The notes under the pieces were generated by a model, which did no database searches, was not told where the DNA came from, and saw only the letters and a program-made list of their open reading frames with translations. DNA of 64,000 nt from Epiperipatus broadwayi (Eukaryota > Onychophora > Udeonychophora > Euonychophora > Peripatidae). The stretch covers positions 2,980,001-3,044,000 of the forward strand of contig JAQFVV010006274.1 of assembly GCA_028023455.1 (NCBI GenBank), written 5' to 3'. A program made the translations under genes and the position numbers. Of this stretch, positions 23,985 to 37,449 are shown piece after piece (position 1 is the stretch's first letter; every line of letters begins with the position of its first letter).

Positions 23985-25493
23985 ATACATGATTATTAAA
24001 ATAAATTTTTTTAATATGTAAAATTTTGATTATTGGATATTAAAAAAAAACTGTTTTTACCAAAAGAAAGCAAATTGTTTAAGTTTAATAATTTATAATC
24101 TTACAATCTATATTTTTGTGTTATGGACACTTAACTCATAGTTTGCTTCAATTGATTTATGATTTTTGTTATTACTAATTATTATTATTATTTACAGTAA
24201 TTATGGTTTTATCAATAAAAAAACAAAAAATTACATCTCATAACTTAAATAAAATTAAAATCTTGGCACATGTCAAACAATTTTTCAAATTTCTTCCTAC
24301 CAAATCTAAATATCTTTAAAATTCCAATGTTTTTATGAATAATTCTGAATATTTAAACAGAAAAAAAAAAAAGAAAAAAAAACTAATTATAAAGTTATTT
24401 AATTTTTTTCTATTGTAAACCTAATTAAAGTAGCTAAAAATAAAAAAAAAACAAGGCAATAGTAATTTTGTAAGCTGGGAATACAGAAAATGTAAATTTA
24501 ATTAATTTCAGATCATAATGTTGGAATGTATCAATACACTTCATGAGACTGCAGGTGTGAGTTTGTGTAAAAGTAAAAATCTAATAATTAAATAACAATT
24601 GGTTAATTTTAAAAGCTTTTTTAATTGTATTAAAGAGAAGAAAAAATGTGAAGGCTACATTTTTTTAAGTAAAAAAATAGAAATTAGTAAAGCTAATTTT
24701 AAATATCAGGTTATTAAGTTAATACTTTATATTAAATATATCTGTTTTTAAAAAGACAAATTTAAATTTTTTTCTTATTTTTTGTAAAAAGAAAAAAGAA
24801 TATTGTTAAAAAAAATGTGATTAAAAAACTGATTAATAAAAAGATTGGGAAGGTTATATCTTCAGAAAATGTTTTTTTTTTTTTAAATAAAAAAAAAAAA
24901 CTGGAACAGTGTCAATGAAATTATAAAAGGGGTTAAGATAAATAAATTAAGTAAGAATATGCTTGTCTAGTGAACTAAACACAACAAATTAGGTCTTCAG
25001 AGCATAACAATGTCTTATGCAGTAAAGTTAAATCCAGCAACCTATATTTGCAAGTATTTGAGAATAATACTTTTAGTATTGTCAAATTATGAAAATGATC
25101 AAACAAACTACTGCTTCATGCCGTCTTAACTTGTGTGGCTAGTCCTCCTTTACATCATCTTTGATCTATGATGTAGCATTGCTGAAGAGTTACAAAGTCC
25201 AGCCTTAGTATAAAAATAAAATGAATTATTGCCCATCATCATAGAAGATATTTTTTCTTGCCCAAAGAATTACAAAAGTGGTAATAGTCAGATTGCAGGT
25301 GAATAGTGTTGAAGAAAAGAAATTATTAGTACCAAGAAGCCTGAAATAATAATTAAAGAAATATGAAGTTTACCATTAAGAACCAACCAGAAATATTGAA
25401 TGGGAATTCTGCGAACAAGTATTAAAATGTAAGTGAATTATTCTAGAATTGCATATATATATATATATATATATGCAATTCTAGAATATATTC

Positions 25494-25545
<52 letters not shown>

Positions 25546-26739
25546 TAAAAACTTTTGACTATCAACAAACATAATAGTAATCACTTACATAAATAAGTAG
25601 CTTAGTAAGATTGTTTTAGAATATATTGAAAGTATTTTTATTTAAATATGACTATTAATAGAATACTATGTTATTTTTTTATTTTTGAAAAAGATTGTAC
25701 ATTTACATTTTTTTTTGAGTGAATTGTAATATTGTGTATATATATATGGAAATTATTTTTAGTATTTTAAAATTCCTGAAGTTGAAACATTCCACAGGTA
25801 TGGATATGGGGATAGGAATGTGATATCTCTAATATATTGAGAGATGAAGTACAATGGAAATATTATAAAACATAACATTGAATGCCTGTTTAATGGCATT
25901 ATGTATTTTATTAAAAAAATTATAAAATAAATTACATAACAGTCTGAAAAAACTACTGTTAAGTTTGAAATATAATCTCTGGTCTCAATTCCTATTCTAG
26001 TATTTCAGTGATTCTCTCATTTTTAAGAATTGCTTTCCTTTTATTTATTTCTAAGCAATATAAACAGGTTTAAGAAAGTTGCTAAATAAATTTGTTTGTG
26101 GTAACATTTAAGTAGATAATCCTCATACTTTTGATGCAAGAAGAGATTTTCTATAAAGATTATGAGTTTTATTTGTACTGGAATTGTTTATATGGAGTTC
26201 TCATACTTGGCAACATTTTCAGTTAAGAAACTTACTTTTAGCAAAGAGCCTTTCAAGCCATATATATAATTTTTGGATACTGGATGTAAAATGAATTGTG
26301 TAAAAAATATTCAGGTAATAAAGTATGTTAAAAATTGCAAAGAAAGAAAATGTTATGAAACTTTGTATATTCAAAAAAATTTAAGCAAGTATGTAAACAT
26401 GGTTAAAGGTCCAGCACAATTGTGGGGGGGGGGGGGCATTGTTAAATTATGAGAAATTTTAGAGTTATAATTTAAAATATTTTTTTAGATTGTTTTGTAT
26501 ATATATATATATATATTACGTAATTCATTCAATAAAACATACTCAGCATGAATAAAATCAATTTTTAAAACTATATATATTTATCTTTTTTTTTTATTAT
26601 AAACATGTGAACATTTATATATATTATAAAAAAAGATTGCAATAAGTTTAATCATTTTTATGTATGTGAAGGTATTTTAATAATTATATTTATTGTAATA
26701 TAATGAAAATAATGTCCATTAAATGAAGTTGCAGTAAAA
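23982..26739. other. AT-rich stretch with palindrome, microsatellites and a poly-G run
   Basis: Contains a perfect 46 bp palindrome with an AT core (25440-25485), further AT microsatellite at about 25494-25542, a 13-base G run (26424-26436) and a short TA run near 26499-26515. No coding sequence is supported. Confidence 0.6.
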
Positions 26740-27260
26740 TAGCTGATCAGAAGAATAGATGCATTAATAAAAAATAAAGGAACTGGAGAGATGAAGAACT
26801 TGTATGAAAAGTAAAAAGTTTGAATATATATAAAAGTAAACAGAATATTAGGTGTGAGTTAATTTACAAAAATAGCAAGGGAAGTAGTTTACTATTTAAG
26901 GCTTGAATAGGATCTTTAGTAACAAGGGAATATAAACATAAATAGAGCAAGATGGGTGATTTTAAGGAAGGCATAGAAAATATTAGGCATCTGCTAATGG
27001 AATGTAAATATCTACAAGTGGAAATGGCACAAATAATAAAGTTGTGGAAGAATAATTATAAACAAAGTGATTATACAGAGAGTGGATTCTTGGTTTTTAT
27101 GCTGGGCTTGGAAAAAGATAAGGGGAATTTAGATATAAAGATAATGAAGTGGACAAAGATTATATTGTACAAATAAGTTAGAGTTAGATAAAGAAGAATA
27201 TGGGAAAAACTTAGGATGGGGAATGGAAAGGAAAATTAAAGTGGCTAATAGGTTTTTCTG
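26740..27260 (+). pseudogene. C-terminal remnant of a LINE ORF2 (probable)
   Basis: A 74-codon open stretch (26952-27176) includes EGIENIRHLLMECKYLQ and then a helical run with IIKLWKNN. The pattern E-x-I-x-H-x-L-x-x-C followed by an amphipathic helix ending in L-W is characteristic of the region after the reverse transcriptase domain of many APE-type LINEs, where it is normally preceded by a CxxC pair. The preceding 200 bases are also protein-like but broken. No RT motifs are present, so only the 3' end of an old copy survives. Assignment to a particular clade is not possible. It could in principle belong to one of the LINE families seen elsewhere in the window, but I saw no close nucleotide match. 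Confidence 0.4.
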
Positions 27261-28518
27261 GGCATATTGGCTAAGAGATTCCTGACTTTGATAAAGGAGT
27301 AACTATATCACATCGCATATGATTTTGTAAAAAAGAAAGATCTTGATAAGATTCTAATAAGAAATGAAAGCCAGGTTGATGCATTAAATATTTTATTTAT
27401 TTATATAGAGTTCTCTGATTTAATTTTGGTATAAATTTATTAATTCAAAGTTTATAAATATTGTAATGCTGATGGGAAATGCTGGGTCATACCTGAGTTA
27501 ATGGAAAATCATCATCAACCCCAAGTCAATTTAATATATGATAATAAAACAATATATTTAAAGTACAAGTAATGTTAGATATAATATTTAAGTAATATAT
27601 TATAAGAGAGTATGCGATAATGAGAAATCTCTGAGATCATTGAGAGATCAGCCCAGTTGGATCACCAACCCCAATTAATTAAAATATGAAATATAAATTA
27701 AATATTAATGATGTACATCAACCAGCATTATAAATAATTATAAGCAATGCTCAAAAGAAACCATCCACCATCATGAATGATCAATCAAAAATACAATAAA
27801 ATCTACAGTCCATCTTGTGGATGGATTTGAACTAAAAATATATATAAATCAACAGTCAATCTGGTGACTGGGTTAAAATGGGTATTCTGTAAACCAGGAT
27901 AACTATTGAGCCTCAGCCAGCTCGGGAAATTATTTCAACAGAACTTTGGATGCACCACTTAAGTGCTAATCCATTAGAATACATAATCATCAAAACAATA
28001 ATGCTGGGACATTAAAACATGCTGAATGCTCTGGTCACTTACTGCCATTAATATACTGGCAAACTATAATTTGAAATTCCAAGACTAAACTAAAATAAAA
28101 TGTAGTGCAGGATCTTTGAAGAATATAATCCTCATGCTAAAACAAAGACAATGTCACACTGGAATGTTTCTAAAGCACTAAATACAACACCATTTATATA
28201 TTCATACCATGCTTGAATCTATCTCAGAGAACATAATCTCTATTGCTGTTGTGACCAAGAGATGATGGAAACAATTTCTAACAATTGAATACAAATTTAT
28301 TAACAACAATAATAAAAAATTGAAATTAAGATCTATGTGACTATGCATATAAATTAAGTCTTCCAATTTGGATTAATATACAAAAAAAAATTATCACATT
28401 TGTGATTTATAAAATTATTATACAAATTAAAGTTATTACATTAATTTACAATACTTTTTAATAGGTTTCCATAAATGCTTAAACGTGATTAATACAAAAT
28501 TCAAGTTATTACATGGTG

Positions 28519-28525
<7 letters not shown>

Positions 28526-28606
<81 letters not shown>
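28526..28606. repeat. (AT)n microsatellite inside repeat A
   Basis: About 80 bases of AT dinucleotide at a site where the second copy of repeat A (near 38518-38532) has only a short ACATACATATATGTA stretch, so the expansion happened after the copies separated. Confidence 0.95.
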
Positions 28607-28614
<8 letters not shown>

Positions 28615-29404
28615 ACATGTGATTTATAATATACAATTAATATATTTCAATTGATATTCAATAATTACAGAAACTGATTAAATTTTACATATACATCCTA
28701 TTAATTATCAATGTTTGTAAATTTAAATTATAGAACAGTCTATTCTTTATTTTTTTTTATTTTAAATCCAGGCACTTTTAAAATGTCTCTTTTTTTTTTA
28801 CTAAATGACAAATAACATCATTTTATATAATTAAAAATATAAATTTCAAAATGTCTTTTTGCTTCCTCAATAAATGATTTTAAATAATTGTTATAGATTG
28901 TATATCTCATTTTAAGAATGTCATTTTTAATATATAACATTATTATAGGTTGCCTTTAACTAATCATAACATCTTTAAATTAAATATTAGGAACTTTAAA
29001 ACAACTCACTTTTCTATATATGTTTATACCAATTCTTCAAGTTTTTACTTGGTAAGCTTGGGTTTTATGATTGTTTGTCATCATCATAAGAAAGCTATAA
29101 TCCAAGCAATTGTCAGCATCAGGAAGAGGTACAATTCAGGTGAGTTTTTGGTATGGCATGAGCTCCCTTCTGTCTAGAATTGTTCCAGGCAAGCAGTTGT
29201 CTTTTTAGAACATATTTAAGCAGGCTAGCTCATCAGTTGACCCAGACCTCATGGGAGTCAACTCCAGAAGTGAACTATAGAGAAGTTTCTCTTTCTTCTT
29301 AACTTCTGTTACACATTCATGGTAACTCTGTCTAATTCTGCCAGCCATCTCTGCAACTATCTCTACAGTGGCCACTCTATGCTATAGTTACCACCCTTAC
29401 AAAA

Positions 29405-29585
29405 ATATTAGCCAAACTTTGCAGCTAGCCATTAGCCAACTGCTTCACCAAAAATATTAAGAGAAGAGCTGCCTTAAAAAAATTAATATCCAAACTTTGC
29501 AGCTAACTCTTAACCAACTGCTTCATAATGAAATTAAGACAACTTTGCAGATGGCCAATTTGGCCAGCTACTTGTTCCCAACTCT
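29405..29585 (+). repeat. Three short tandem units inside repeat A
   Basis: AACTTTGCAG followed by CTAGCCATTAGCCAACTGCTTC-type sequence recurs at about 29417, 29491 and 29530, with decreasing similarity. The second genomic copy of repeat A has a shortened version of this block (about 39660-39760). Confidence 0.6.
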
Positions 29586-30175
29586 TACCAAAACTAAAAA
29601 CAGACAGAACTGATATTTTTATCAGCCCTTTTATAGTATTGGTTTGTGGTGATAATAACACATTTAATTAAGAAGTTTTTTTTCTTAACTTTTCAAAAAG
29701 ATCACTAATCCTGTCAAATCCCTTTTAATTAAAAGCTACTTTCAAAAGCAACTTTGTAATTTGTCCAAAAGTGTGATCTATATAGTTTTACTTAGATAGT
29801 GAAATGCATACAAGCATTAATTAAAAAAGATATTTTATACAAGTTTTAATTAAAAGATTTTTCAAACAAATAGATAATAGAAATATTTACAATTATCAGT
29901 TCTATTTTAAACATAAAAGACTTGTTTTTGTTTTTTTTTTTAATTTCAAAATCAGAATAAAAATATTAATTTTTATTAGACTTTTTAAAATTTTTACTTC
30001 ATAATAGAATTTTATTTTAAATTCAGAGTTATTTAACCCTTTATTATTTCAGGCTAGTGTAGAAAAATATCGCCAAATTTATGTCTTTGTTTATTTCTAT
30101 TTTTTCTTTACTTTATATATATTTGTGTACACACAATATATTATTGTGTGCCATAACAGACTTCTTATAATATGT

Positions 30176-32100
30176 ATATCGAACCTGATGCTTTATCCAC
30201 TTCAAAAGCAACCACTGGAAAATCAACACTAAAATGTATCTTTTTAAAGATTTTTTTTTTTAAAAAAGAAAATTTTCTTAAAAAAATTTGTACTTTTTTT
30301 TTTATTTATTTATTAAGAGTACATGCCATAACATGAACTCAATTATAGATGGAAAGTGTAAAAACATTTTAATATAAAAAACAGTTTTGATTGAGATAAG
30401 TTTTTTTTTTGTTTGTTTCGTTTCTTTTAATCTATCATGAAAGCTGAGAATTATTGATTTAATTAATGTTTGAAAAAAAAAGATCCCTGTTTAGAATTTG
30501 TTTTTAGTTAAAAATTATGCAGGAGATAAGAGATTAACCCTGGTTAAAACTTTATAATTAAGATTAGGTGGGAGATAACAATTGCATATAAATTCTCCAT
30601 GTTTTTGAGTGATTAGTATCGCTTTTACATTCGCTGATGGTGAACTACTGATATATAACTCTTATATTCACTAAAGGTAGACTACTCTTATGATACCTTC
30701 TATTCCCTAATTGCAGACTGCTGAGGAAGAGATATTTTATCTTTGTCAACAGATATATTTTATATTGGCTAATGGTAGACTGCAGAGATATAAATTTTTA
30801 TATTTGCTGCTTGCTGTGCTAAAAAAGAATTGCTTAGCTACTTGGTAAAAAAAGTGAATATGCTAAAACATTGGAAATACCAACCATCAATCCAGAATGC
30901 AGAAACTACCCACTTGAAAAATTATAATAGAAGTATGTCATTGTAAATACCTTCCAAGATATACTCCGGAGCTCCATAACTGTGATATTATGAACATGAT
31001 ATAAAAGCTTAGTCCAGAACTGATCCTAAAGATTGTCTTTCTATTCTTTACTGGGTACCTGGAAATCAAAAATCTTCATAATGAACTCTGGATAGAGCTA
31101 AACTGTACACACACTACTAGAAAAAATCAGCCAGACAGAACATTATACCTCGAAGGTAAACTGAACATTTTCTATTTTAACCAGAGTGAAATCTCTAAAT
31201 TTTATGAACATATAATAGGCTTACTCATTTTGATATTATTATTTTTTGTGTTAGATGTATTTCTGTAAAACTATAAATTGTAGATAGTTAAATTAATATT
31301 TTATTTTGTCATTTTGTCTGAGAGTGTATTGTGAGTTAATAGTTTATACTCATTGTTTCTCTATTTATATTACTAACTATTGTTAAAAACTTGGGCAGAT
31401 ATTAATGGCTATGGCTTTGTTTTTAACTCACCTGTTCTTTATTTTTCATTGTAATTAATTTAGTCAATCTGGATTTGCATTTCTTGCACACCATAAATCT
31501 TTTGGTTAGCAATTTATCAATTGTATTGTGCTGTTTTTCTTAAACCATAGAGATTTTGTTTTTTTCTATTTAAGATTACATAAAATCATTATCTTTTCTC
31601 TTGCCTTGTTGGAATTAACCTTAATGGTCATAAATTGATTTCTTACAAGTGTTTTCAGACATATGGAATCTCTATTATGTCCTCATATTTTATCAGGTCT
31701 TAGGGAAAGATCGTTCTGCACTGCTCATTGACTTCCATACAAGATCAATTTTTTTTAAATTTCTAAATAAAGGAAAGCGAAATTTGTTTAGATAAACTGC
31801 TGGCAGTAAGAAATTATAAATCCCTTTATTCTTAGGTGAGAAAATGAACTTATTTACCAAAGTGTTTAATGCCACAATACTTGTGCACTTTCAGACAAAG
31901 AAAGCTGGGTAATTCAAGTCAAACTTTGATATTCTGTTTGACTATTTTTTTATTTATTTAATAAACTTTATAATTATTCATAATTATATTTATTTTGGAA
32001 TGCTTGTTGCTGTGTCCTGTCCCTCAATAGTCTGAACAATGTTAAGATCTCTTTTTCTCCCTGGGTCTAGCTAGTATTATTTATCATCATCAAGCATTTG
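30176..32100. other. AT-rich stretch with a decayed tandem array at 30625-30816
   Basis: Mostly featureless. Between 30625 and 30816 a motif of the form TATATTNRCTAANGGTAGACTRC recurs about four or five times at spacings of about 35-60 bases, often followed by GATATA. The 30830-31190 part is of ordinary complexity but has no reading frame. The open stretch at 31875-31693 has no recognisable domain. Confidence 0.45.
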
Positions 32101-32176
32101 ATCACTGTAAATTAAATTTTCTAGATTGACAGTGGCCTAGTGGCACCCTCAGTAATCAAAAAAGTGGGAGTGACCA

Positions 32177-32183
32177 GTACACA

Positions 32184-32233
<50 letters not shown>

Positions 32234-32249
32234 ATATATATATATATAA
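32177..32249. repeat. (CT)n-(AT)n compound microsatellite
   Basis: ACACAC followed by about 45 bases of CT dinucleotide and about 20 bases of AT dinucleotide. The preceding 32130-32160 (GTGGCCTAGTGGCACCC) has an RNA polymerase III A-box-like look, which may mark a decayed SINE head. Confidence 0.9.
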
Positions 32250-32486
32250 TAGAAAAATCATATACCATTATAGTACTAGCAAAAAAAAAATATTAAAATT
32301 CTTCTACGGTCATGGTTTCATTTATTAATAAATAGGCAGTTTTTTATTTTATTTAGGTGTTAATTTATAGTTGAAATGATGTTTGTGGAAGAATTTTAGT
32401 AAAATTTGTTTTTTTGTGTAGTATTACAATGTTGATTTTCTATTTCATTTGTCATTATTAGTATAGTGGTAAGCAGCATTTAATAC

Positions 32487-32522
32487 ACACACGTGTGCGC
32501 GCACACACACACACATATATAT
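32487..32522. repeat. Alternating purine-pyrimidine tract
   Basis: ACACACGTGTGCGCGCACAC followed by further CA and then TA steps: a ~35 base strictly alternating tract, the type of sequence that can adopt Z-DNA. Confidence 0.85.
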
Positions 32523-35500
32523 TGTGCCCTTTTCTATAGGTCAGTAATAGTTTATAACAGTCATTTACTAAAAATTTTAAATTTTAGAATATGTTCTTTT
32601 AATACATTAATTATATTAAGTCAATTATATCTTTAAAGTATAATTTGAGGCTAAAGCAAGTACGTAGTATATAAAATTATAGCGAATTATTTAAAAATAG
32701 TTATGTAAAGCTTTAAATATTGTTTCATATGGTTGTAAAAGCTGGCCATATTAAATAACACAGCTATAAATATTAAAAGTATATTTAATAAATTTGATTT
32801 TAATAGTTTAAGACTGATAATTTAATAAATGCTATGTTTAAATTTATAATCATATTTAATAGTCAAAATTAATATAGTATATTTTAAAAATAAACTTTAT
32901 GATGATGAGAATTGTATTTAATTCTATATTTTCTAAATTGTTCTTCCAAATTTTTTATAATTATTTTATATAATATAATAAGTGTATCAATTTTATTAGT
33001 CTAGGCAGAGAAATAGATTGAAAATCGTCTGTCAAAGTTATTGATCATGTGACTTGTATATTACATACGTTCACACACACGCTTGTTTAAAATAATAACA
33101 AAGTTTAAAATATTTTAAAAGTTATATTATAGAATTGGATGGAATTATTGCCTATCATAAAAGTAAATAGTATTAAACATTAAGTTAACTATCGTATAAC
33201 ATGCTTAAATGATGTAATAAAGATGAATACATTCATAATATAAAAATTAAATATTTTATTTAAATAAAAATAGATAAATTGAATATTAAGAAATGGAATA
33301 AGTTATTAAATGTTATTTTAAAAGTTATTTTAAATGTTTAAATAGTTTTAATAAAATAATAATTTATTCAAAAGTAATATTTTAAATAATATTTTAAGTT
33401 CATTATGTCATAATTTCTAATTTTGAAATTTAATTCTACTATAAACTAAAAATATGTAAATTTGTTCTCAAGCTAAAGTAAGAATTAACCAATAGGAATA
33501 GGTATTCTTACAGACTATAAATATCATAGTAACTACTCTATCTAGGGAAATTAATAATGTATTGAAACCAGAGAAAGGTAAATTATAGCTATCAAAGAGA
33601 TAGTATTTTAAAATTATTATTTTAGTCAATTTTAGCGCTCTCTCATAATTAATTTGCAAAAAGTAATTGATAATTTTTAAAAGTAACTTGCAAAAAAGAG
33701 AATGTAAACTAAAAAATATTTTAATAATTTCGTTTAACATGTTTTGTTAAATTTTTTAAAGTTTCTTTATCAGTAGTATTTTATCTAAAAGTTTAACCTA
33801 AGCTTTGCAATAAAGGATGGATATACTATGAAATAAAATGGATATAAGTTGCAATGCTGAAAAAATATTTGAAATATTTATTAATACAGCTTTATTAATA
33901 CTTCACTGGAGAACTGTTTTGGTACATAAAAAACCACAGCTCGGACATTATATGGAGTCTAAAAAAAAAATGTATTGAAACGTATTATTTATAAGTTTAT
34001 CCAAGATTTGTTTTTTAAATAGTAATAAGACAATTATATTTCATGAATTATTTTATATAATATGATATTCAAAGGAGTAAAATGTTATATCCTTTCTGAA
34101 GGTAACATTTTTTTTTATTTTTAAAAGAGATTTATAAAAATACCAAACGAAAGTTTAAATGTATTAAGAAGGAAACTTATATAAAAAAGTGAACATATAG
34201 TTGAATAAAAGATGGATCCATAAAAATACAAATAGTACTTAAAAGTTTATCAGATAACTAAAGCTAAATTAGATGGAATATGCATGGATACGCTGGCAGA
34301 GAAAATACTTAAAAAAACTTCACGGGATTAATTAATATTATGATTTAATAATTATCGACCTAAATACTAAAACCAAGGATTATTTTCTATAAATTTTACT
34401 AAATGGATTAATAATTATTTTGTTTTAAACTTTAACATGCTTGGAGGAGAACATTTTTGAAAAACTCTAGAGAAAATAATAAACATTTTGGACATATAGG
34501 AACTATCGTCAAGAAAATATGTAATTATAGTTTTGATTCCTTTTATTTTGTTAACCTAGTTTAAATCTAAATTTTTTTATAAGATTAGGAAAACATAAAA
34601 AACATTAATTTATTAATATTAAAATTTTATAATATAACAATCTAATAATTTAGCTAAAAATATTTTAATATAAAGTATATGGGTGTGAATTTTTTTTTAT
34701 ATCTACAATGCTCAAGTGGATAAAGGAAGCCTACTGAACACGATGACTAGATAAAGGTTATTGGTAATAATAATAACTATTGATAATTTATAATGTATAT
34801 TTTTTGTTTTCTTTAGATCATCCATAAATTGGAAGAATGAAGTGTAAAAGTTTTTTTTTACTTATGTGTACCGCATTTCATACAACATTTTAAAAAATAT
34901 TATGAGATAGAATTGATTTGAAAATATGCATACGACGATTTTTTTTTATTAGTGATATAATCCAACATAACAAATAATTATGTGATTCTTTTAAAATTTT
35001 CATGTTATGGGATATTCAAATATTGTCTAAGTAGATCGTATATGATTAAACATACAGAGCAATGAAGTAAGCAACTTTTCTTATGGAATTGTAAGATTGT
35101 TTAACTATTAATGAATTTTATTTATTGTTTTGTAAATGCAGATAGTTATTTATCGATGTAAGATGTGGAAAATCTTGAGAAATAATGTTGAGATAGTGGC
35201 TTGAAAGTACTTAGTGAACAGGAAACCAAGATGATGTTTTAAGAAATAGGATGTTATAAGGAATGGAAATAATATTTAGTCTTTATGTGAATATCAGCAT
35301 AGTTAACAAAGCCCTATGACTGACACACATTTTATTTGGATAGTGTTTATATTACTTTAAATATTTGATGTTCTAATAAAGCTGAAGAAATAGCCTTAAC
35401 ATTGTCCCTGTACTAGAGGATATTAGGCAGGTAAATGTCATACCTCTTCACACTGTGCTATGATTTTGAGATATGTTAAGAGTAATACTCTAGCTTTCTT

Positions 35501-37372
35501 CCTTAATCCTATGCATCTGTTTTCGCTATCTTTATTTCATGTAACTGCATCGTTCAGTAAGATATGTTTAAAAGAAATGATAAATAATTTAGAACTTAGG
35601 TTATGCTATCGTTTTGTATAAGATTGGTTTATTTGCTTAGAAGGAATAGGATGTTATAACTTAAAATTGAAGATCCAAAGTATTCTAAGGAAAAGAAATA
35701 ATCATAGAATATATTTTTGAATTTTACTTCGGAAAATGAAATATAAATTTTTAAAATAAAGTATCTAAACAAAGATATTTTCTTTAAAGTGATAATAATT
35801 TTAAAATGCTTTAGTATTATTTTTTTAAGAGAAAAATAAGTATTGCATGTTTTTAAAATACAATAGTACAAAGTAAATTATGTAAACAATATGCATAGTA
35901 TATTTTTTGTTTATTGATTAACAGAAATATATTGATGATTACACTTATATCATACTAAAGTAAGGCTTAAAGAAGAATATATTATGATTAGTAAACATTG
36001 TGTGATAAATACTAAAATCTAGTACTGAATTTTGGATAATATTTTGTGTAACATCTTTGACTTTGCAAGATGAAATTTTTTTTTAATATTTTGAGAAATC
36101 CATACTCATTATAAAATTTTGTTTTCTATAGAATGTTTTCTAAGTATGGATTTTAAAAATAAGATAGTTTAATAATATTAAGGATAAAATGCTGTTGCTA
36201 ATAAAGTAGATAAATATATTTGTAATAAGTTAACTATAATGAGAAACCAAATAGTAACATTTTTTTTTAATTTTGTCCTAAATCTAAATAAAGATATAAT
36301 TGAAATATAAATTATTTTTTTTATAACCCGGTAGATCAAACTGTAAAGTAAAAAAAGTTAAGGATATCCAATGTAAATAGTGTAAATAAATTGTTTATTT
36401 ATTTGTTGTTAGTAATAAACTTTGTTAAATTTTGTTATTTCAAAAATTTTGTGTCCGAGTTATTTATTTCTTCACATTTCTGCATGAAATCACGATATAT
36501 GCATAATAATTGAAACAAATATATAATTTTGCACAAAAGATAAATAGAGAATTATTTTAAGAATTTTAAATATTTTATTGGTATTCATTATAATTAAATA
36601 ATCATAATCTTATATTATATTATTGGTCATAAATCAGTTATCACAATATTATATTAAATTATATGCTATCAGTTGCCACACATATTTTGTTTGTCAGATT
36701 ATTAAAATGCTACCACGTATTTATTATATCATTACATGAAGATATAAGATCATATTATATTATTTCATTATTTTATTATGGTAATAAAATTATAGTAAAA
36801 AGAAAAGATATACAGAATTAGTTAAACAATGAAGAATATTATTACTGTTATTTATTATTATTAGTTTCAGTGTAGTAGATTATGACATAAAATCCCTTCT
36901 CATATTTTACTACCGTATTTTTATTAACTTAGAATAAACTTTATGAACCGGAGATTATTTTATTTGAGCTAGATTATTACAAATAGAAGATTAAGACTTA
37001 ATTATTAGTTTAATCTTAGTGAGTAGAAGTTATTAAAGTCGTAAGAATGCTATGAATTTGTTATTTGAAATAGTAATAAAGGGGGGATAGTGTTCTTATG
37101 CCATTGAGGTAGTATCCTGTGGGATAGTGGCTCAATGTAATCTATCTTGTCACCTGTATTTTCACTTCGTCTCATGAAAATATTAAATATTTATTTAATT
37201 TATTTTTATAAACTGAGCCTTATTCGTATTTTAAATTTGAGCTAGTGAAATATTTTAATTTTAATGCTGAATATTTTAGTTATTAATTATTAACTGAGAT
37301 AGAACCCATTTTATTTCATATCATATAATATTCTGGAAGTGAAGATGCACGAGATTGAAGGTTAGAATATAT

Positions 37373-37404
<32 letters not shown>

Positions 37405-37440
37405 CATAATGGGGTGGCAAAGATAGGGTAGAAGGTGATG
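32523..37440. other. Featureless AT-rich stretch
   Basis: About 4.9 kb with very high A+T content, poly-A/T runs and an AT microsatellite at about 37368-37403. Open stretches at 33740-33468, 35871-35629 and 37530-37321 are composed of F, I, L, Y, N and K codons and are best explained by composition. I could not relate the sequence to the other repeats. Confidence 0.5.
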
Positions 37441-37449
37441 AGATGGAAT

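Larger units (their letters stand above)
27480..30175 (+). repeat. Interspersed repeat A, copy 1 (~2.7 kb)
   Basis: Matches 37450-40228 over essentially the whole length and, in part, the reverse complement of 43285-44570. Shared landmarks in order: CATCATCAACCCCAAGT, GTGACTGGGTT/GTGACTGAATTTGAA, GCTGGGAYATTAAAACATGCTGA, CAAGTTTATTAACAACAATAA, TTTCAATTGAYATTCAATAATKACA, GGTTGCMTTTAMCTAATCATAA, GGCCAATTTGG, ACTGATATTTTTATCA and a 3' end with ATTATTGTGTGYCATA. It has no long reading frame, so it is non-coding or fully decayed. An ~80 bp AT microsatellite (28526-28606) is expanded in this copy only. Class is unknown; a non-autonomous transposon is the simplest reading. Confidence 0.8.

Noticed and set aside
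28436-28636. 66-codon minus-strand open stretch rich in alternating Y and I
   Set aside because: It is the translation of an AT microsatellite.
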